The notes beneath the pieces were generated by a model. It did not search any database and was not told the DNA's origin. It saw only the letters and a program-made list of their open reading frames with translations. A stretch of 64,000 nucleotides of DNA from Maricaulis sp048270095 (lineage in GTDB: Bacteria; Pseudomonadota; Alphaproteobacteria; Caulobacterales; Maricaulaceae), in contig NZ_JBLWTL010000007.1 in assembly GCF_048270095.1 (NCBI RefSeq), positions 51,220-115,219 on the forward strand. The letters run 5' to 3'. Positions 36,235-44,730 of the stretch are shown here, one piece after another. How positions within the stretch are numbered: position 1 is the stretch's first letter; the number at the start of each line of letters is the position of its first letter. Position numbers and translations under genes: made by a program.

Positions 36235-37056
36235 ATGGCAGAGATGATGACGGAAATCGAACATGCGGGCCGCGTGCTCGTGATTGCCGGATCCGATAGC
36301 GGCGGCGGTGCCGGTATCCAGGCCGATATCAAGGCGATCGCGGCCATGGGCGGTTACGCCACCACCGCGATCACGGCAATCACGGCCCAGAATACGCTTG
36401 GCGTAACGGCTGTGCACCCGGTCCCTCTCGACATCGTCATCGCCCAGATAACCGCTGTGCTCGACGATATCGGCACGGATGCCATCAAGACCGGCATGCT
36501 GGTCAATGAGGCGATTGTGCTGGCCGTCGCCGATATGATCGAGCAGCGCGCCCCGGGCCGCCCCTTCGTGCTCGACCCGGTTATGGTCGCGACCTCCGGC
36601 GATGTCTTGCTGGATGAGGGTGCCGAAGCGGCTATCCGCGACCGGCTTTTGCCACTGGCAACGCTTGTCACGCCGAATATCCCGGAAGCCGAACGGCTGG
36701 CCGGCGGCAAAATCGAGGATATTGACGGGCAGATCGGTGCTGCCGAGGCGTTGATCGAAATGGGCGCCCGTGCCGCATTGGTCAAAGGTGGTCATGGCAG
36801 TGGCAGCGTCGCCCGTGATGTGCTGGTTTCGGCGCGCGGCATGGAGATCATCGAGCGCCCCCGGATCGAGACCCGCCATACCCATGGCACGGGCTGTACC
36901 CTGGCCTCGGCCATCGCCGGACTGCTGGCGCGCGGCTATTCCCTGTCGGATTCCGTCAAGCATGCCGGGGATTATCTCTATGAAGCGATTTCCCGCGCGC
37001 CGGGCTATGGCAGCGGTCACGGCCCGGTCGACCATATGTGGATGATCCGGGAATAG
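36235..37056 (+). CDS. thiD: Hydroxymethylpyrimidine/phosphomethylpyrimidine kinase
   Basis: A 273-residue ribokinase-fold enzyme that phosphorylates HMP twice to HMP-PP in thiamine synthesis. Motifs: VLVIAGSDSGGGAGIQADIK (residues about 11-30), AITAQNTLGV, DAIKTGML, VLDPVMVATSGD, VTPNIPEAERL and the C-terminal catalytic HTHGTGCTLASAIAG. ATG 36235 has AGGGG six bases upstream; the open frame extends back through the preceding gene's end but in another reading frame. The gene encoding the previous step, thiC, is in the same window 13 kb away. No TPP riboswitch is seen here. Confidence 0.97.
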   Translation: MAEMMTEIEHAGRVLVIAGSDSGGGAGIQADIKAIAAMGGYATTAITAITAQNTLGVTAVHPVPLDIVIAQITAVLDDIGTDAIKTGMLVNEAIVLAVADMIEQRAPGRPFVLDPVMVATSGDVLLDEGAEAAIRDRLLPLATLVTPNIPEAERLAGGKIEDIDGQIGAAEALIEMGARAALVKGGHGSGSVARDVLVSARGMEIIERPRIETRHTHGTGCTLASAIAGLLARGYSLSDSVKHAGDYLYEAISRAPGYGSGHGPVDHMWMIRE

Positions 37057-37065
37057 TTCGCGTGA

Positions 37066-37968
37066 TCAGACCGGCGGTGGCAGGGGCTTCTTGCGCGCAA
37101 TCCAGACCCCGGCGAGGATGATTGCCAGCGCCAGAAGGGCCGTCCAGCCCAGGGTCTCACCGATCAGAACGCCGGTCGCAACGGCCGCGATCGGGGTCAT
37201 GTAGTTGACCGTCGCCAGAAAGCTCGGCCCGGCGGTGCGCGCGATCTGCATCAGCAGGACCGAGGCCAGCGCGGTTGGTCCGATCGCCAGCCACAAGACG
37301 CTCATCCAGGCTGATGCCGGCGCCGCCGGCATGTGGGCCAGGTCCCAGACCCCGAAGGGCAGTGACAGCAGTGCGCCCATGATCAGCATGCCCGCCCCCG
37401 AGAGCGAGGGCGGTGTGTCGGGCAGGAGACGGGCCAGCACGGCATTGATCCCGTAACAGATCGCCGCGCACAAAATCCCGATCTGGGCCAGCAGACCCGA
37501 CCCGCCCAGCCCTTGCAGCGCGACCGGTCCGAGCAGGATAACGACGCCGCCGAAACCGATCAGAAAGCCGGCCAGACGGCGGCCATTCATCCGTTCGCCG
37601 GGCACGAAAACATGCGCCAGCGCGATGGTGGTGAGCGGCATGGTGGCGATCAGGATTCCGGTCAGCGAACTGTCGATGGTCTGTTGGCCCCAGCTGATCA
37701 GGAAGAAGGGCGCGGTATTGCCGAACAGGCCCAGCGCGCCAAACCAGAGCCAGCGCTTGTCATTGAGCGGCGGCAGGCGGTGGCCGCGGGCATAGGTCCA
37801 GCCGGTCAGGAGAATCGCCGCGCCGCCAATGCGCACCAGGATCAGCGCAGAGGGGGGGAAACTGATCACTGCGTGCTTGATGAAGGCATAGGCCGAGCCC
37901 CAGAGCAGGGTCAGCACAAGCAGCATGGCCCAGTCGCGCAGGGACGGGTGGTGGACGGGCCGGGTCAA
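37066..37968 (-). CDS. EamA/DMT-family transporter
   Basis: A 300-residue inner-membrane protein with ten transmembrane helices in two EamA repeats. WGSAYAFIKHAVISFPPSAL opens the first (about residues 20-39), the second begins GICYGINAVLARLL-like as AAICYGINAVLARLL, and the end reads GETLGWTALLALAIILAGV. DMT transporters export amino acids or metabolites. The start is uncertain: TTG 37968 sits next to the stop of the upstream aminotransferase gene, giving a sensible N-terminus, whereas ATG 37926 would trim the lead before helix 1. The pair is probably coexpressed. Substrate unknown. Confidence 0.87.
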   Translation of the reverse strand: MTRPVHHPSLRDWAMLLVLTLLWGSAYAFIKHAVISFPPSALILVRIGGAAILLTGWTYARGHRLPPLNDKRWLWFGALGLFGNTAPFFLISWGQQTIDSSLTGILIATMPLTTIALAHVFVPGERMNGRRLAGFLIGFGGVVILLGPVALQGLGGSGLLAQIGILCAAICYGINAVLARLLPDTPPSLSGAGMLIMGALLSLPFGVWDLAHMPAAPASAWMSVLWLAIGPTALASVLLMQIARTAGPSFLATVNYMTPIAAVATGVLIGETLGWTALLALAIILAGVWIARKKPLPPPV

Positions 37969-37969
37969 A

Positions 37970-39103
37970 TCAGAGCTCGGCCTGCAGCGCGGCGCGCAGC
38001 CGGGCCAGATCAGTCTCGTCATTATACAGATGCGGGGTGACGCGCAGCCGGTCGCCGCGTTGCGAGACATAGACCTGCCGCGCTGCGAGACGCTTGACCA
38101 GGTCGGCCGGCGCGCCGTCGGGCAGGGCGAGGCAGAGATAATGCGGCGCGCGCTGCGGTGTCACATCGCGCAGGCCGAGCGGGGCCAGGGCTTCGGCGAT
38201 CTCTGCCGTTCTGGCCCCGAGGGTTTCCGATATCTCAGCGACGCCCCAGTCGAGCATGTGCTGCAAGCAGACATTCGCCGCCGGTACCAGCTGGAAGGCC
38301 GAGCGCTCGCCCATGTCGAAACGGCGCGCGCCCGGTGCGTATTCATCGGCATAATCGACCAGGCGGGCGAAATCCTCGGCCCGGTCGCGCACGATCCAGT
38401 TCTCTTCCAGCGGCTCGCCCTGCTGGTGTTGCGGCGCGACATAGAGGGCGCCGATCGAATACGGCCCCAGCATCCACTTATAGCAGGCGGCAACCGCGAA
38501 ATCGGGCTGGATCGCCGCCATGTCGAAGGGCAGGACGCCGAGCGACTGGGTCAGGTCGAGAACGAGCGCTGCGCCCTGGCGCCGCGCGGCATCGCTGATC
38601 GCCGCGAGGTCGAGCTGGCCGCCATCGGCCCAGTGCACATGCGGGCAGGCGACGATCGAGGTTGCGGTGCTGATCGCGCCAAGCATGGCATCAGTCCAGC
38701 TCTGATCCTCATGGCGCGAGACGGTGCGGATGCGGGCGCCATACTGCTTTGCCAGGCCGTGCCAGACATAGATATTCGACGGGAATTGCGCGTCCAGGAC
38801 GAGGATTTCCGATTGGGCGTCGGGTGCCAGATTGCGCGCCGCCGTCGCCAGACCGTAGGAGGCCGCCGGCACGATGGCGACATCATTGCGGCTCGCCCCG
38901 AACAGGGCCGCCGCGCGGCTGCGAAAGGCCTCCGGCGCGGCAAAGAAGTCGGCCTGGATGTCGAGTGTCCAGGGCTGCGTCTTGCGGGCATAGCTGATCG
39001 CCCCGGCACCCGAGGCGGCGATCGGCATTGGCCCCATATAGGCGGCGTTGAAATAGGCGACCTCGCGCGGCAGGTCGAACAGGGCGCGTTGTGATGCGAT
39101 CAT
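37970..39103 (-). CDS. Class V aminotransferase (PLP enzyme, kynureninase/cysteine desulfurase-like)
   Basis: A 377-residue PLP-dependent enzyme. FNAAYMGPMP begins the N-terminal arm, IVPAASYGLATAARN binds cofactor phosphate, ALVLDLTQSLGVLPFDM carries the Asp that pairs with the pyridine nitrogen, and AACYKWMLGPYSIG holds the Schiff-base Lys (near residue 215). Substrate cannot be settled: it could be an epimerase, lyase or transaminase of class V. It is divergent from serC, another aminotransferase, with the two starts 77 bases apart, and is followed directly by a DMT transporter gene, suggesting that its product or substrate is exported. Confidence 0.88.
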   Translation of the reverse strand: MIASQRALFDLPREVAYFNAAYMGPMPIAASGAGAISYARKTQPWTLDIQADFFAAPEAFRSRAAALFGASRNDVAIVPAASYGLATAARNLAPDAQSEILVLDAQFPSNIYVWHGLAKQYGARIRTVSRHEDQSWTDAMLGAISTATSIVACPHVHWADGGQLDLAAISDAARRQGAALVLDLTQSLGVLPFDMAAIQPDFAVAACYKWMLGPYSIGALYVAPQHQQGEPLEENWIVRDRAEDFARLVDYADEYAPGARRFDMGERSAFQLVPAANVCLQHMLDWGVAEISETLGARTAEIAEALAPLGLRDVTPQRAPHYLCLALPDGAPADLVKRLAARQVYVSQRGDRLRVTPHLYNDETDLARLRAALQAEL

Positions 39104-39180
39104 GCAAAGCCTCTTGCCCCGCTGCGCGCGGGGCGTCAACGTGTCGCCGACTCCCTCACGCCGCCGATCCGGAGATACAC

Positions 39181-40371
39181 GTGGCCGATCCCAAGAGTGC
39201 AACTGTCGACAGCCCCAATTCGAAACCCATGATCCGCCCGGCCGATCCGCGGTTTTCCTGTGGACCGGTCAAGAAACATCCGGGCTGGACCTGGGAAGGG
39301 CTCAGCGAGGCGCCGCTGTCGCGCACCCACCGCGCGGGCCAGGCGGTGGCGCGGATCAAGGAAGCGATCTACCGCACTCATGCGCTGCTGGAATTGCCCG
39401 AAGGCTATCATGTCGGGATCCTGCCGGGCTCCGATACCGGGGCGATGGAAGCGGCGATGTGGTCATTGCTCGGTCAGCGCGGCGTCGATGTGTTCGGCTG
39501 GGACGTGTTCGGCAAGCGCTGGATCCTCGATGCCCGCGACGAGTTGCCGCTGGATGATCTGCGCATTTTCGAGACCCCGGCCGGGCAATTGCCAGATCTG
39601 GCGCAGCATGATGGCCAGCGGGACACGGTCTTCACCCTGAACGGCACGGCGGCCGGTGTCTGGGTGCCCGATCTCGACTGGATCGATGCGAAACGCGAGG
39701 GCCTCACCCTGTGTGACGCCACCTCGGCTGCCTTTGCGGTCGATATCGACTGGTCGAAGATCGATGTCCTCACCTTCTCCTGGCAGAAATGCCTCGGCGG
39801 CGAGGCCCAGCACGGCATGCTGGTGATGAGCCCGCGCGCGATCGAACGGCTCAACAGCTACAAGCCCGCCTGGCCGATTCCCGGCCTGTTGCAGCTGCAT
39901 GCCGGCGGCAAGGCGAATATGGCGATCTATGAGGGCTCGACCCTCAACACGCCGTCGCTGATGTGTGTCGAGGATTATGTCTCGTCCCTGAAATGGGCAT
40001 CACGCATTGGCGGATTGCCCGAGCTGGTGCGCCGCTGCGAGGCGAATTTCGCCGCGCTCGATGCCTGGGTAAGACAGTCGGACTGGCTGGGATATCTGTG
40101 CGAGGACGAAGCAGCGCGCTCGCCGGTTTCGGTGACGCTGAAATATACCGACCCGCGCATTGCAGTCATGGATGCCGAGGCGCAATGGGCGCTGACCAAG
40201 CGCATTTGCTCCCTGCTCGAGCGTGAAAATGCGGCGCTCGATATCTCGATGCACCGCCAGTCCGTGCCCGGTATCCGCATCTGGTGCGGGCCGACGATCG
40301 AACGTGATGATTTGGCCGCACTCGGTCCCTGGCTCGACTGGGCCTGGCGCGAGGCGCTGGACGCGGCGTAA
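39181..40371 (+). CDS. serC: Phosphoserine aminotransferase (alphaproteobacterial type)
   Basis: A 396-residue PLP enzyme converting 3-phosphohydroxypyruvate and glutamate to phosphoserine in serine synthesis; the family also acts in pyridoxine synthesis. RPADPRFSCGPVKKHPGW is the diagnostic N-terminal block, followed by LPGSDTGAMEAAMWS, LCDATSAAFAVDIDW and the PLP Lys in LTFSWQKCLGGEAQHG (near residue 203). The start is GTG 39181, with GGAG six bases upstream; ATG 39229 is less good. serA, a frequent partner, is not found next to it here. Confidence 0.95.
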   Translation: MADPKSATVDSPNSKPMIRPADPRFSCGPVKKHPGWTWEGLSEAPLSRTHRAGQAVARIKEAIYRTHALLELPEGYHVGILPGSDTGAMEAAMWSLLGQRGVDVFGWDVFGKRWILDARDELPLDDLRIFETPAGQLPDLAQHDGQRDTVFTLNGTAAGVWVPDLDWIDAKREGLTLCDATSAAFAVDIDWSKIDVLTFSWQKCLGGEAQHGMLVMSPRAIERLNSYKPAWPIPGLLQLHAGGKANMAIYEGSTLNTPSLMCVEDYVSSLKWASRIGGLPELVRRCEANFAALDAWVRQSDWLGYLCEDEAARSPVSVTLKYTDPRIAVMDAEAQWALTKRICSLLERENAALDISMHRQSVPGIRIWCGPTIERDDLAALGPWLDWAWREALDAA

Positions 40372-40433
40372 CGGGCGCGCTATCCGTTGCACGACAGGGA
40401 TTTGGCATCAGGCCATAGCTCAAAGGGGTGATC

Positions 40434-41003
40434 ATGACACGTTTGATGATGGCGGCTTCTGCCGCCGCCTTGCTGGCCGGAACGGCGCAGGCGGAAGACC
40501 GCGGGATGGAGTTCCGCTTCGGCGTGACGGCGCATGACCTGGCAGACCATGTCGAGGACGGGCCCAATCTGACCGCGGAAATCCTGTTCGGTTCGCCGGA
40601 CTTTCTCTCCGCCATCTGGTCGCCGCGGCCTTACGTCTATGGCTCGTTCAATACCAATGGCCTGACCAATTTCGGCTCGGCCGGCCTGGCCTGGAATATC
40701 CCGCTGACGGAACGCCTGAATTTCGAGATCAAGGAAGGCCTGTCCTATAATGACGGCGTCGTCGATATTGATCAGAATGCGCCGGCCAGCGATCCCAACC
40801 GGATCCGTCTGGCCACGACGCGGGCCTTGATGGGCAGCCATATCCTGTTCCACACCACGCTCGGTCTCGATTATGACATCAATGAGCGTTGGGCGGTCGG
40901 GGCCTATTACGAGCACATTTCCCACGGCCAGATCCTCGCATCCGGGCGCAACCAGGCGCTCGACAATGCCGGTGTCCGCCTGAGCTATCGCTTCGGGCGC
41001 TAA
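40434..41003 (+). CDS. Lipid A 3-O-deacylase (PagL-like acyloxyacyl hydrolase)
   Basis: A 189-residue outer-membrane beta barrel with a signal peptide (MTRLMMAASAAALLAGTAQA). Repeating amphipathic strands (LTNFGSAGLAWNIPL, LNFEIKEGLSYNDG, AVGAYYEHISHGQIL) and a C-terminal aromatic-Arg end match the PagL family, which removes the 3-position acyl chain of lipid A. The catalytic His-x-Ser pair is present as His161 and Ser163; the third residue, Glu in Pseudomonas PagL, corresponds here to Asp177 (NQALDNAGV) in my alignment by eye. ATG 40434 follows AAGGGG. Activity toward LPS is inferred. Confidence 0.88.
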   Translation: MTRLMMAASAAALLAGTAQAEDRGMEFRFGVTAHDLADHVEDGPNLTAEILFGSPDFLSAIWSPRPYVYGSFNTNGLTNFGSAGLAWNIPLTERLNFEIKEGLSYNDGVVDIDQNAPASDPNRIRLATTRALMGSHILFHTTLGLDYDINERWAVGAYYEHISHGQILASGRNQALDNAGVRLSYRFGR

Positions 41004-41006
41004 GCC

Positions 41007-41837
41007 GTGCCGCGCTCGCTGGTCTTGCGATTTCTGATCGTCATCGCCGGCGTGCTGGCGCTGCTGCTCGCAGGGGCCTGGCTCTGGCTCGACTCCCTGT
41101 TCGAAGTGCCCGGCACGCGAACGGTTCCTTCGATTGCGGGCGAAGTGGGCGCGCAATCCGTGCTCGCAGTGTTTGCCCATCCCGATGATGAGCAGTCGGT
41201 CACCGGCCTGCTGATCCGGGCGAACACGCGTGACGGAGCAGTGACGCGCATGATTACCGCGACGCGCGGTGAGGCGGGAACGCCCTTGCCGCAGGTCAGC
41301 CGGATGGAAGAATTGGGCATCATCCGCCATGCGGAAGTGCTCAAGAATGGCTGGGCGCTGGGGCTCGAGGAACAGGAAGTCTGGGATTATCCCGATGGCG
41401 GACTGCCGGATGCGGATTTCGAGCTCTATGTCGAACGTCTGATGGAACGCATGCAGGCCTGGCAGGTCGATCTCGTGGTGACCTTCTGGCCGGAAAGCGG
41501 CCTGTCCTGGCATCCCGATCACCGCACCGCCGGGCGCGGCGCGACCGAGGCGGTACGGCGTTTGCGCGAGCTTGATCCGGACAACGCCCCGCGCGCGATC
41601 GCCTATATACTGGCCCCGCCGCGCATGATGGAGCAGTTCGGCGGCGAAACCGGGCAGTTGATCGTCGACAACCAGCCCGCGCCCAATCTGCAAATGCCGG
41701 GCGAGGCCTGGGCGAAGGTTCGCGGTTGGCAGATCCACGCCTCACAACGCGATTACCTGCAGCATCGCTACGGCTTCCCGACGCAGGTCATCTACGGCCT
41801 GTACGACAAGGAACATTACTACCTCGTCGAATTCTAG
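41007..41837 (+). CDS. Membrane-anchored PIG-L family N-deacetylase
   Basis: A 276-residue protein with one N-terminal transmembrane helix (IVIAGVLALLLAGAWLWLD, about residues 10-29) and an extracytoplasmic PIG-L/LmbE domain. The metal motif is VFAHPDDEQS (residues 55-64), and the second His block is WHPDHRTAG (near 170). These Zn2+ enzymes remove N-acetyl groups from sugars or glycolipids such as GlcNAc-PI; the membrane anchor fits an envelope glycolipid substrate. It begins at GTG 41007, 3 bases after the PagL-like stop, so an LPS or envelope-glycan unit is likely. It converges on the winged-helix gene. Confidence 0.9.
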   Translation: MPRSLVLRFLIVIAGVLALLLAGAWLWLDSLFEVPGTRTVPSIAGEVGAQSVLAVFAHPDDEQSVTGLLIRANTRDGAVTRMITATRGEAGTPLPQVSRMEELGIIRHAEVLKNGWALGLEEQEVWDYPDGGLPDADFELYVERLMERMQAWQVDLVVTFWPESGLSWHPDHRTAGRGATEAVRRLRELDPDNAPRAIAYILAPPRMMEQFGGETGQLIVDNQPAPNLQMPGEAWAKVRGWQIHASQRDYLQHRYGFPTQVIYGLYDKEHYYLVEF

Positions 41838-41851
41838 CAGCGCGTCCGGTC

Positions 41852-42145
41852 CTAGACTCCGGCCAGGTTCGCGAGACGTTGAAGCTCGGCCATGTGCGCC
41901 TTGAACGCGTCGCGGCCGGCCGGTGTGAAGGCCAGCCAGGTGCGTTGCCGCGTCTCGACCGTCGCCTTGCTGATCGTCAGATAACCGGCCTCTTCGAGCA
42001 CACGCGCCTGTTTCGACAGCACCGAATCCGACACGCCCAGCCCCTCGCGCACGACCGAGAATTCGATCTCGCCGAGCGGCGCCAGCATGGCGCAGATCTG
42101 CAGCCGGTGCGGTGCGTGGATGACGGGGTTGAACGCTGGCGTCAC
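41852..42145 (-). CDS. Winged-helix transcriptional regulator (ArsR/MarR-like)
   Basis: A 97-residue single-domain regulator. HAPHRLQICAMLAPLGEIEF begins the winged helix, with the recognition region GLGVSDSVLSKQARVLEEAG (about residues 40-59) and a wing YLTISKATVETRQRTWL. It begins at GTG 42145, overlapping the membrane protein's stop by 3 bases (GTGA), so the two are translationally coupled. Repeated ACTTTCCA boxes stand upstream of the operon and are probably its operator. The family usually dimerises and lets a coexpressed membrane protein or ligand relieve repression; the ligand is unknown. Confidence 0.87.
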   Translation of the reverse strand: MTPAFNPVIHAPHRLQICAMLAPLGEIEFSVVREGLGVSDSVLSKQARVLEEAGYLTISKATVETRQRTWLAFTPAGRDAFKAHMAELQRLANLAGV

Positions 42146-42597
42146 GACCCGGTGCCCGTTTCGGCACGATAGGTCGCCATCCAGATGCGGCTGCCGATCA
42201 TGGCGAGGATGAACATGACGCCAGCGCCGACCAGCATTGGCCAGAACAGGTGCAGGACATGAAAGCTGTAAAGGCTCACCCCCAAAATGCCGAGATAGAG
42301 AACGAACAGGGAGAGCGCGATCAGACGGGTCTTGCCGGCGCGCCAGCCGGAGACCCAGACACCATAGCGCCTGCGGTATAGCCATACGGTCAAGCCCAGC
42401 GCGCCGAACAAAAAGAGTTGCGCCAGATTGAGGAAGGGAATCGGCAAGGCGAGCACGAGCACCATGCCGGCGATGATGCTGGACAGGGCGAGATCAAACC
42501 AGATCGGTGCGACGACCTTTCCAGCCGATGTGGCGCTGGCCTGCTTTGCGGCATCGATGGCCCGCGCCGCGTCGTCCGGGGAAATTTCTTCGGTCAT
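42142..42597 (-). CDS. Membrane protein coexpressed with a winged-helix regulator
   Basis: A 151-residue protein with about four transmembrane helices (residues 37-57, 60-77, 97-117 and 121-140; for example LALSLFVLYLGILGVSLYSF reads IALSLFVLYLGILGVSLYSF near 97-116). The N-terminus is acidic (MTEEISPDDAARAIDAA) and cytoplasmic. Its stop overlaps the regulator's GTG. This two-gene layout, a winged-helix regulator below a small membrane protein, is widespread in bacteria. Start ATG 42597 has no strong ribosome site, and the ACTTTCCA boxes lie 23-93 bases upstream. Function unknown. Confidence 0.75.
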   Translation of the reverse strand: MTEEISPDDAARAIDAAKQASATSAGKVVAPIWFDLALSSIIAGMVLVLALPIPFLNLAQLFLFGALGLTVWLYRRRYGVWVSGWRAGKTRLIALSLFVLYLGILGVSLYSFHVLHLFWPMLVGAGVMFILAMIGSRIWMATYRAETGTGS

Positions 42598-42619
42598 CCG
42601 GGGCTCACAATCCGTTGCG

Positions 42620-42690
42620 ACTTTCCAATGTGGAAAGTTATAGATCATGACTTTCCATTTCGTCAAGTCACGACTTGCGCCAATGGAAAG
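42620..42690. promoter_or_regulatory. Repeated ACTTTCCA boxes, likely operator of the winged-helix regulator
   Basis: ACTTTCCA (42620-42627) and its inverse TGGAAAGT (42631-42638) form a perfect 8+8 palindrome with spacer ATG. A second ACTTTCCA lies at 42650-42657 and a partial inverse TGGAAAG at 42684-42690. All fall just upstream of the membrane-protein/regulator operon, whose start is at 42597. Two binding sites for a dimer, autoregulation, are inferred. Confidence 0.7.
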
Positions 42691-42717
42691 CAACCGGTTT
42701 CAGGGTGAGTGGCGGTT

Positions 42718-43284
42718 TTATTCGCCGCGCGCAGCGGCGGCTTCGGCGGCGCGGGGGTCACCGTCCTGGCGGACATAGATGCCAATAAACCAGTCGACCC
42801 AATTGCCGTCGGCATCCGCCTGCTCGAAGTGCTGCCGCACCGAGCCATCGGCCTGCGGCGTCCAGACTCCGCGGAACGGCGCACGGGTGCCATTGCCCGG
42901 ATAGTAGATCTCGCCGGTCAGCTGCATCGCGCCACTGGCATCGAGCCCGCCCGTATAATCGATGAAATTGCCGGGGCTGACCCAGACCTGACGCCAGGCG
43001 CCCATCAACGGGTCGTGGAAATTCATGCTCTCGCCGCTGCTGCCGCTGGCGCCGCTCCAGTGCTCGGTGATCAGACAGCCGCCCTGGGTTTTGGTGATCG
43101 AGTTCTGTCCCTGATAGGGGCCGCTATCCGGGGCATAGACATTCCATTCCCCGACCCAGAAATCGAAATCATCATGCATCACGTCGCTGCATCCTTGTGG
43201 CGGGGTTTGCTGCGCACTGGCAATCGGCGCCATGGCAAAGGCCAGCGCTGCTGAGGCGAGAAGTGTTCGTGCTGAAATCATCAT
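42718..43284 (-). CDS. Secreted DUF1579-like protein
   Basis: A 188-residue protein with signal peptide (ISARTLLASAALAFAMAPIASA, cleaved near residue 25). The body is a beta barrel-like domain: DDFDFWVGEWNVYAPDSG is the typical start of DUF1579-type and related lipocalin-like proteins, followed by ITEHWSGASGSSGESMNFHD and WFIGIYVRQDG. Such proteins often bind small molecules and are linked to neighbouring enzymes; no substrate known. ATG 43284 has GGAG a few bases upstream. It faces the winged-helix operon's promoter and is divergent from purA. Confidence 0.82.
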   Translation of the reverse strand: MMISARTLLASAALAFAMAPIASAQQTPPQGCSDVMHDDFDFWVGEWNVYAPDSGPYQGQNSITKTQGGCLITEHWSGASGSSGESMNFHDPLMGAWRQVWVSPGNFIDYTGGLDASGAMQLTGEIYYPGNGTRAPFRGVWTPQADGSVRQHFEQADADGNWVDWFIGIYVRQDGDPRAAEAAAARGE

Positions 43285-43415
43285 GGTCTCCGCATGAAAC
43301 TGTCGATGGAGGATTTTCCGGGCCCGATGTTGTCGGGACCACCGGATGAATGCAAATTGATCTGGTCCGGGTCACGGCTTCGTGACAAAAACCCGCGACA
43401 GCACAGGAGTCAGAC

Positions 43416-44705
43416 ATGGCGAACGTAACCGTGGTGGGCGCCCAATGGGGCGATGAGGGCAAGGGCAAGCTGGTCGACTGGCTCAGCCATCGCGCCGATG
43501 TCGTCGCGCGCTTTCAGGGCGGGCATAATGCCGGCCACACGCTGGTCGTTGGCGAGAAGGTCTACAAGCTCTCGCTGCTGCCCTCCGGTGTCGTACGCGG
43601 CAAGCTGTCGGTGATCGGCAATGGCGTTGTCGTCGACCCCTGGGCCTTTATCGCGGAAGCCGAACGCATCAGCGCCCAGGGCGTTGATATCAATCCCGAC
43701 GTCGTCAAGATTTCCGAGACCGCGGCGCTGATCCTGCCGATCCACCGCGAGCTCGATGCCTTCCGCGAAAACCGCGATGACGGCGAAGCCATCGGCACCA
43801 CGCGCCGCGGCATCGGTCCGGCCTATGAAGACAAGGTCGGCCGCCGCGCCATTCGCGTCATCGATCTGATGGACGAGACGGCGCTGAAAGCACGCGTCGC
43901 CGATATCCTGCACCATCACAATGCCCTGCGACGCGGGCTCGGCCATCCGGAATACCCGGCCGACCAATTGCTCGCCGAGATCCTCGAGATCGCGCCGAAA
44001 ATCATCCCCTATGCCGCGCCGGTCTGGCGCGTGCTGGCGGACGCGATCCGCGCTGACCAGAAAATCCTGTTCGAAGGCGCGCAAGGTGCGCTCCTCGACG
44101 TCGATCACGGCACCTATCCTTTCGTCACCTCCTCCAACACCGTCTCCGGCCAGGCCTCGGCCGGCACCGGCGTCGGGCCGAAGGATGTCGGCTATGTGCT
44201 CGGCATCGCCAAGGCTTATATGACGCGCGTCGGCGCCGGTCCGTTTCCCAGCGAGCTGCATGATGATGACGGTCAGAAGCTCGGCGAGCGCGGCCATGAA
44301 TTCGGCACCGTCACCGGACGCAAGCGCCGCTGTGGCTGGTTCGATGCGGTGATCACGCGCCAGACCCTGCAGGTCGGCGGCGTCTCCGGTGTCGCCCTCA
44401 CGAAGCTCGACGTGCTCGACGGTTTCAAGACGCTGAAAGTCTGTGTCGCCTATGAGCTCGACGGCGAGCGTCTTGATTATCTGCCCGCCGGCAAGGAAGC
44501 CCAGGCCCGGGTCACCCCGGTCTATGAGGAGCTTGAAGGCTGGCAGGGCTCGACCGCCGGCGCGCGCTCCTGGGCCGATCTCCCGGCCGAAGCGGTCAAA
44601 TATGTCCGCCGCGTCGAGGAATTGATCGAATGCCCGATCGCCCTGGTCTCCACCAGTCCGGAACGCGAGGACGTGATCCTGATGCAGGATCCTTTCCGGG
44701 CGTGA
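43416..44705 (+). CDS. purA: Adenylosuccinate synthetase
   Basis: A 429-residue enzyme forming adenylosuccinate from IMP, aspartate and GTP, first committed step to AMP. Motifs: GAQWGDEGKGKLVDWLS (P-loop, residues 7-23), GHNAGHTLVV (residues about 38-47), TTRRGIGPAYEDK (near 129), the GTP/GDP-Asp region SSNTVSGQASAGTG, and TGRKRRCGWFDAV. Start ATG 43416 is preceded by CAGGAG. The usual length is about 430. A permease gene follows after 25 bases. Confidence 0.98.
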   Translation: MANVTVVGAQWGDEGKGKLVDWLSHRADVVARFQGGHNAGHTLVVGEKVYKLSLLPSGVVRGKLSVIGNGVVVDPWAFIAEAERISAQGVDINPDVVKISETAALILPIHRELDAFRENRDDGEAIGTTRRGIGPAYEDKVGRRAIRVIDLMDETALKARVADILHHHNALRRGLGHPEYPADQLLAEILEIAPKIIPYAAPVWRVLADAIRADQKILFEGAQGALLDVDHGTYPFVTSSNTVSGQASAGTGVGPKDVGYVLGIAKAYMTRVGAGPFPSELHDDDGQKLGERGHEFGTVTGRKRRCGWFDAVITRQTLQVGGVSGVALTKLDVLDGFKTLKVCVAYELDGERLDYLPAGKEAQARVTPVYEELEGWQGSTAGARSWADLPAEAVKYVRRVEELIECPIALVSTSPEREDVILMQDPFRA

Positions 44706-44730
44706 TGCTTCGGGCGGGGGAGACGCGATA

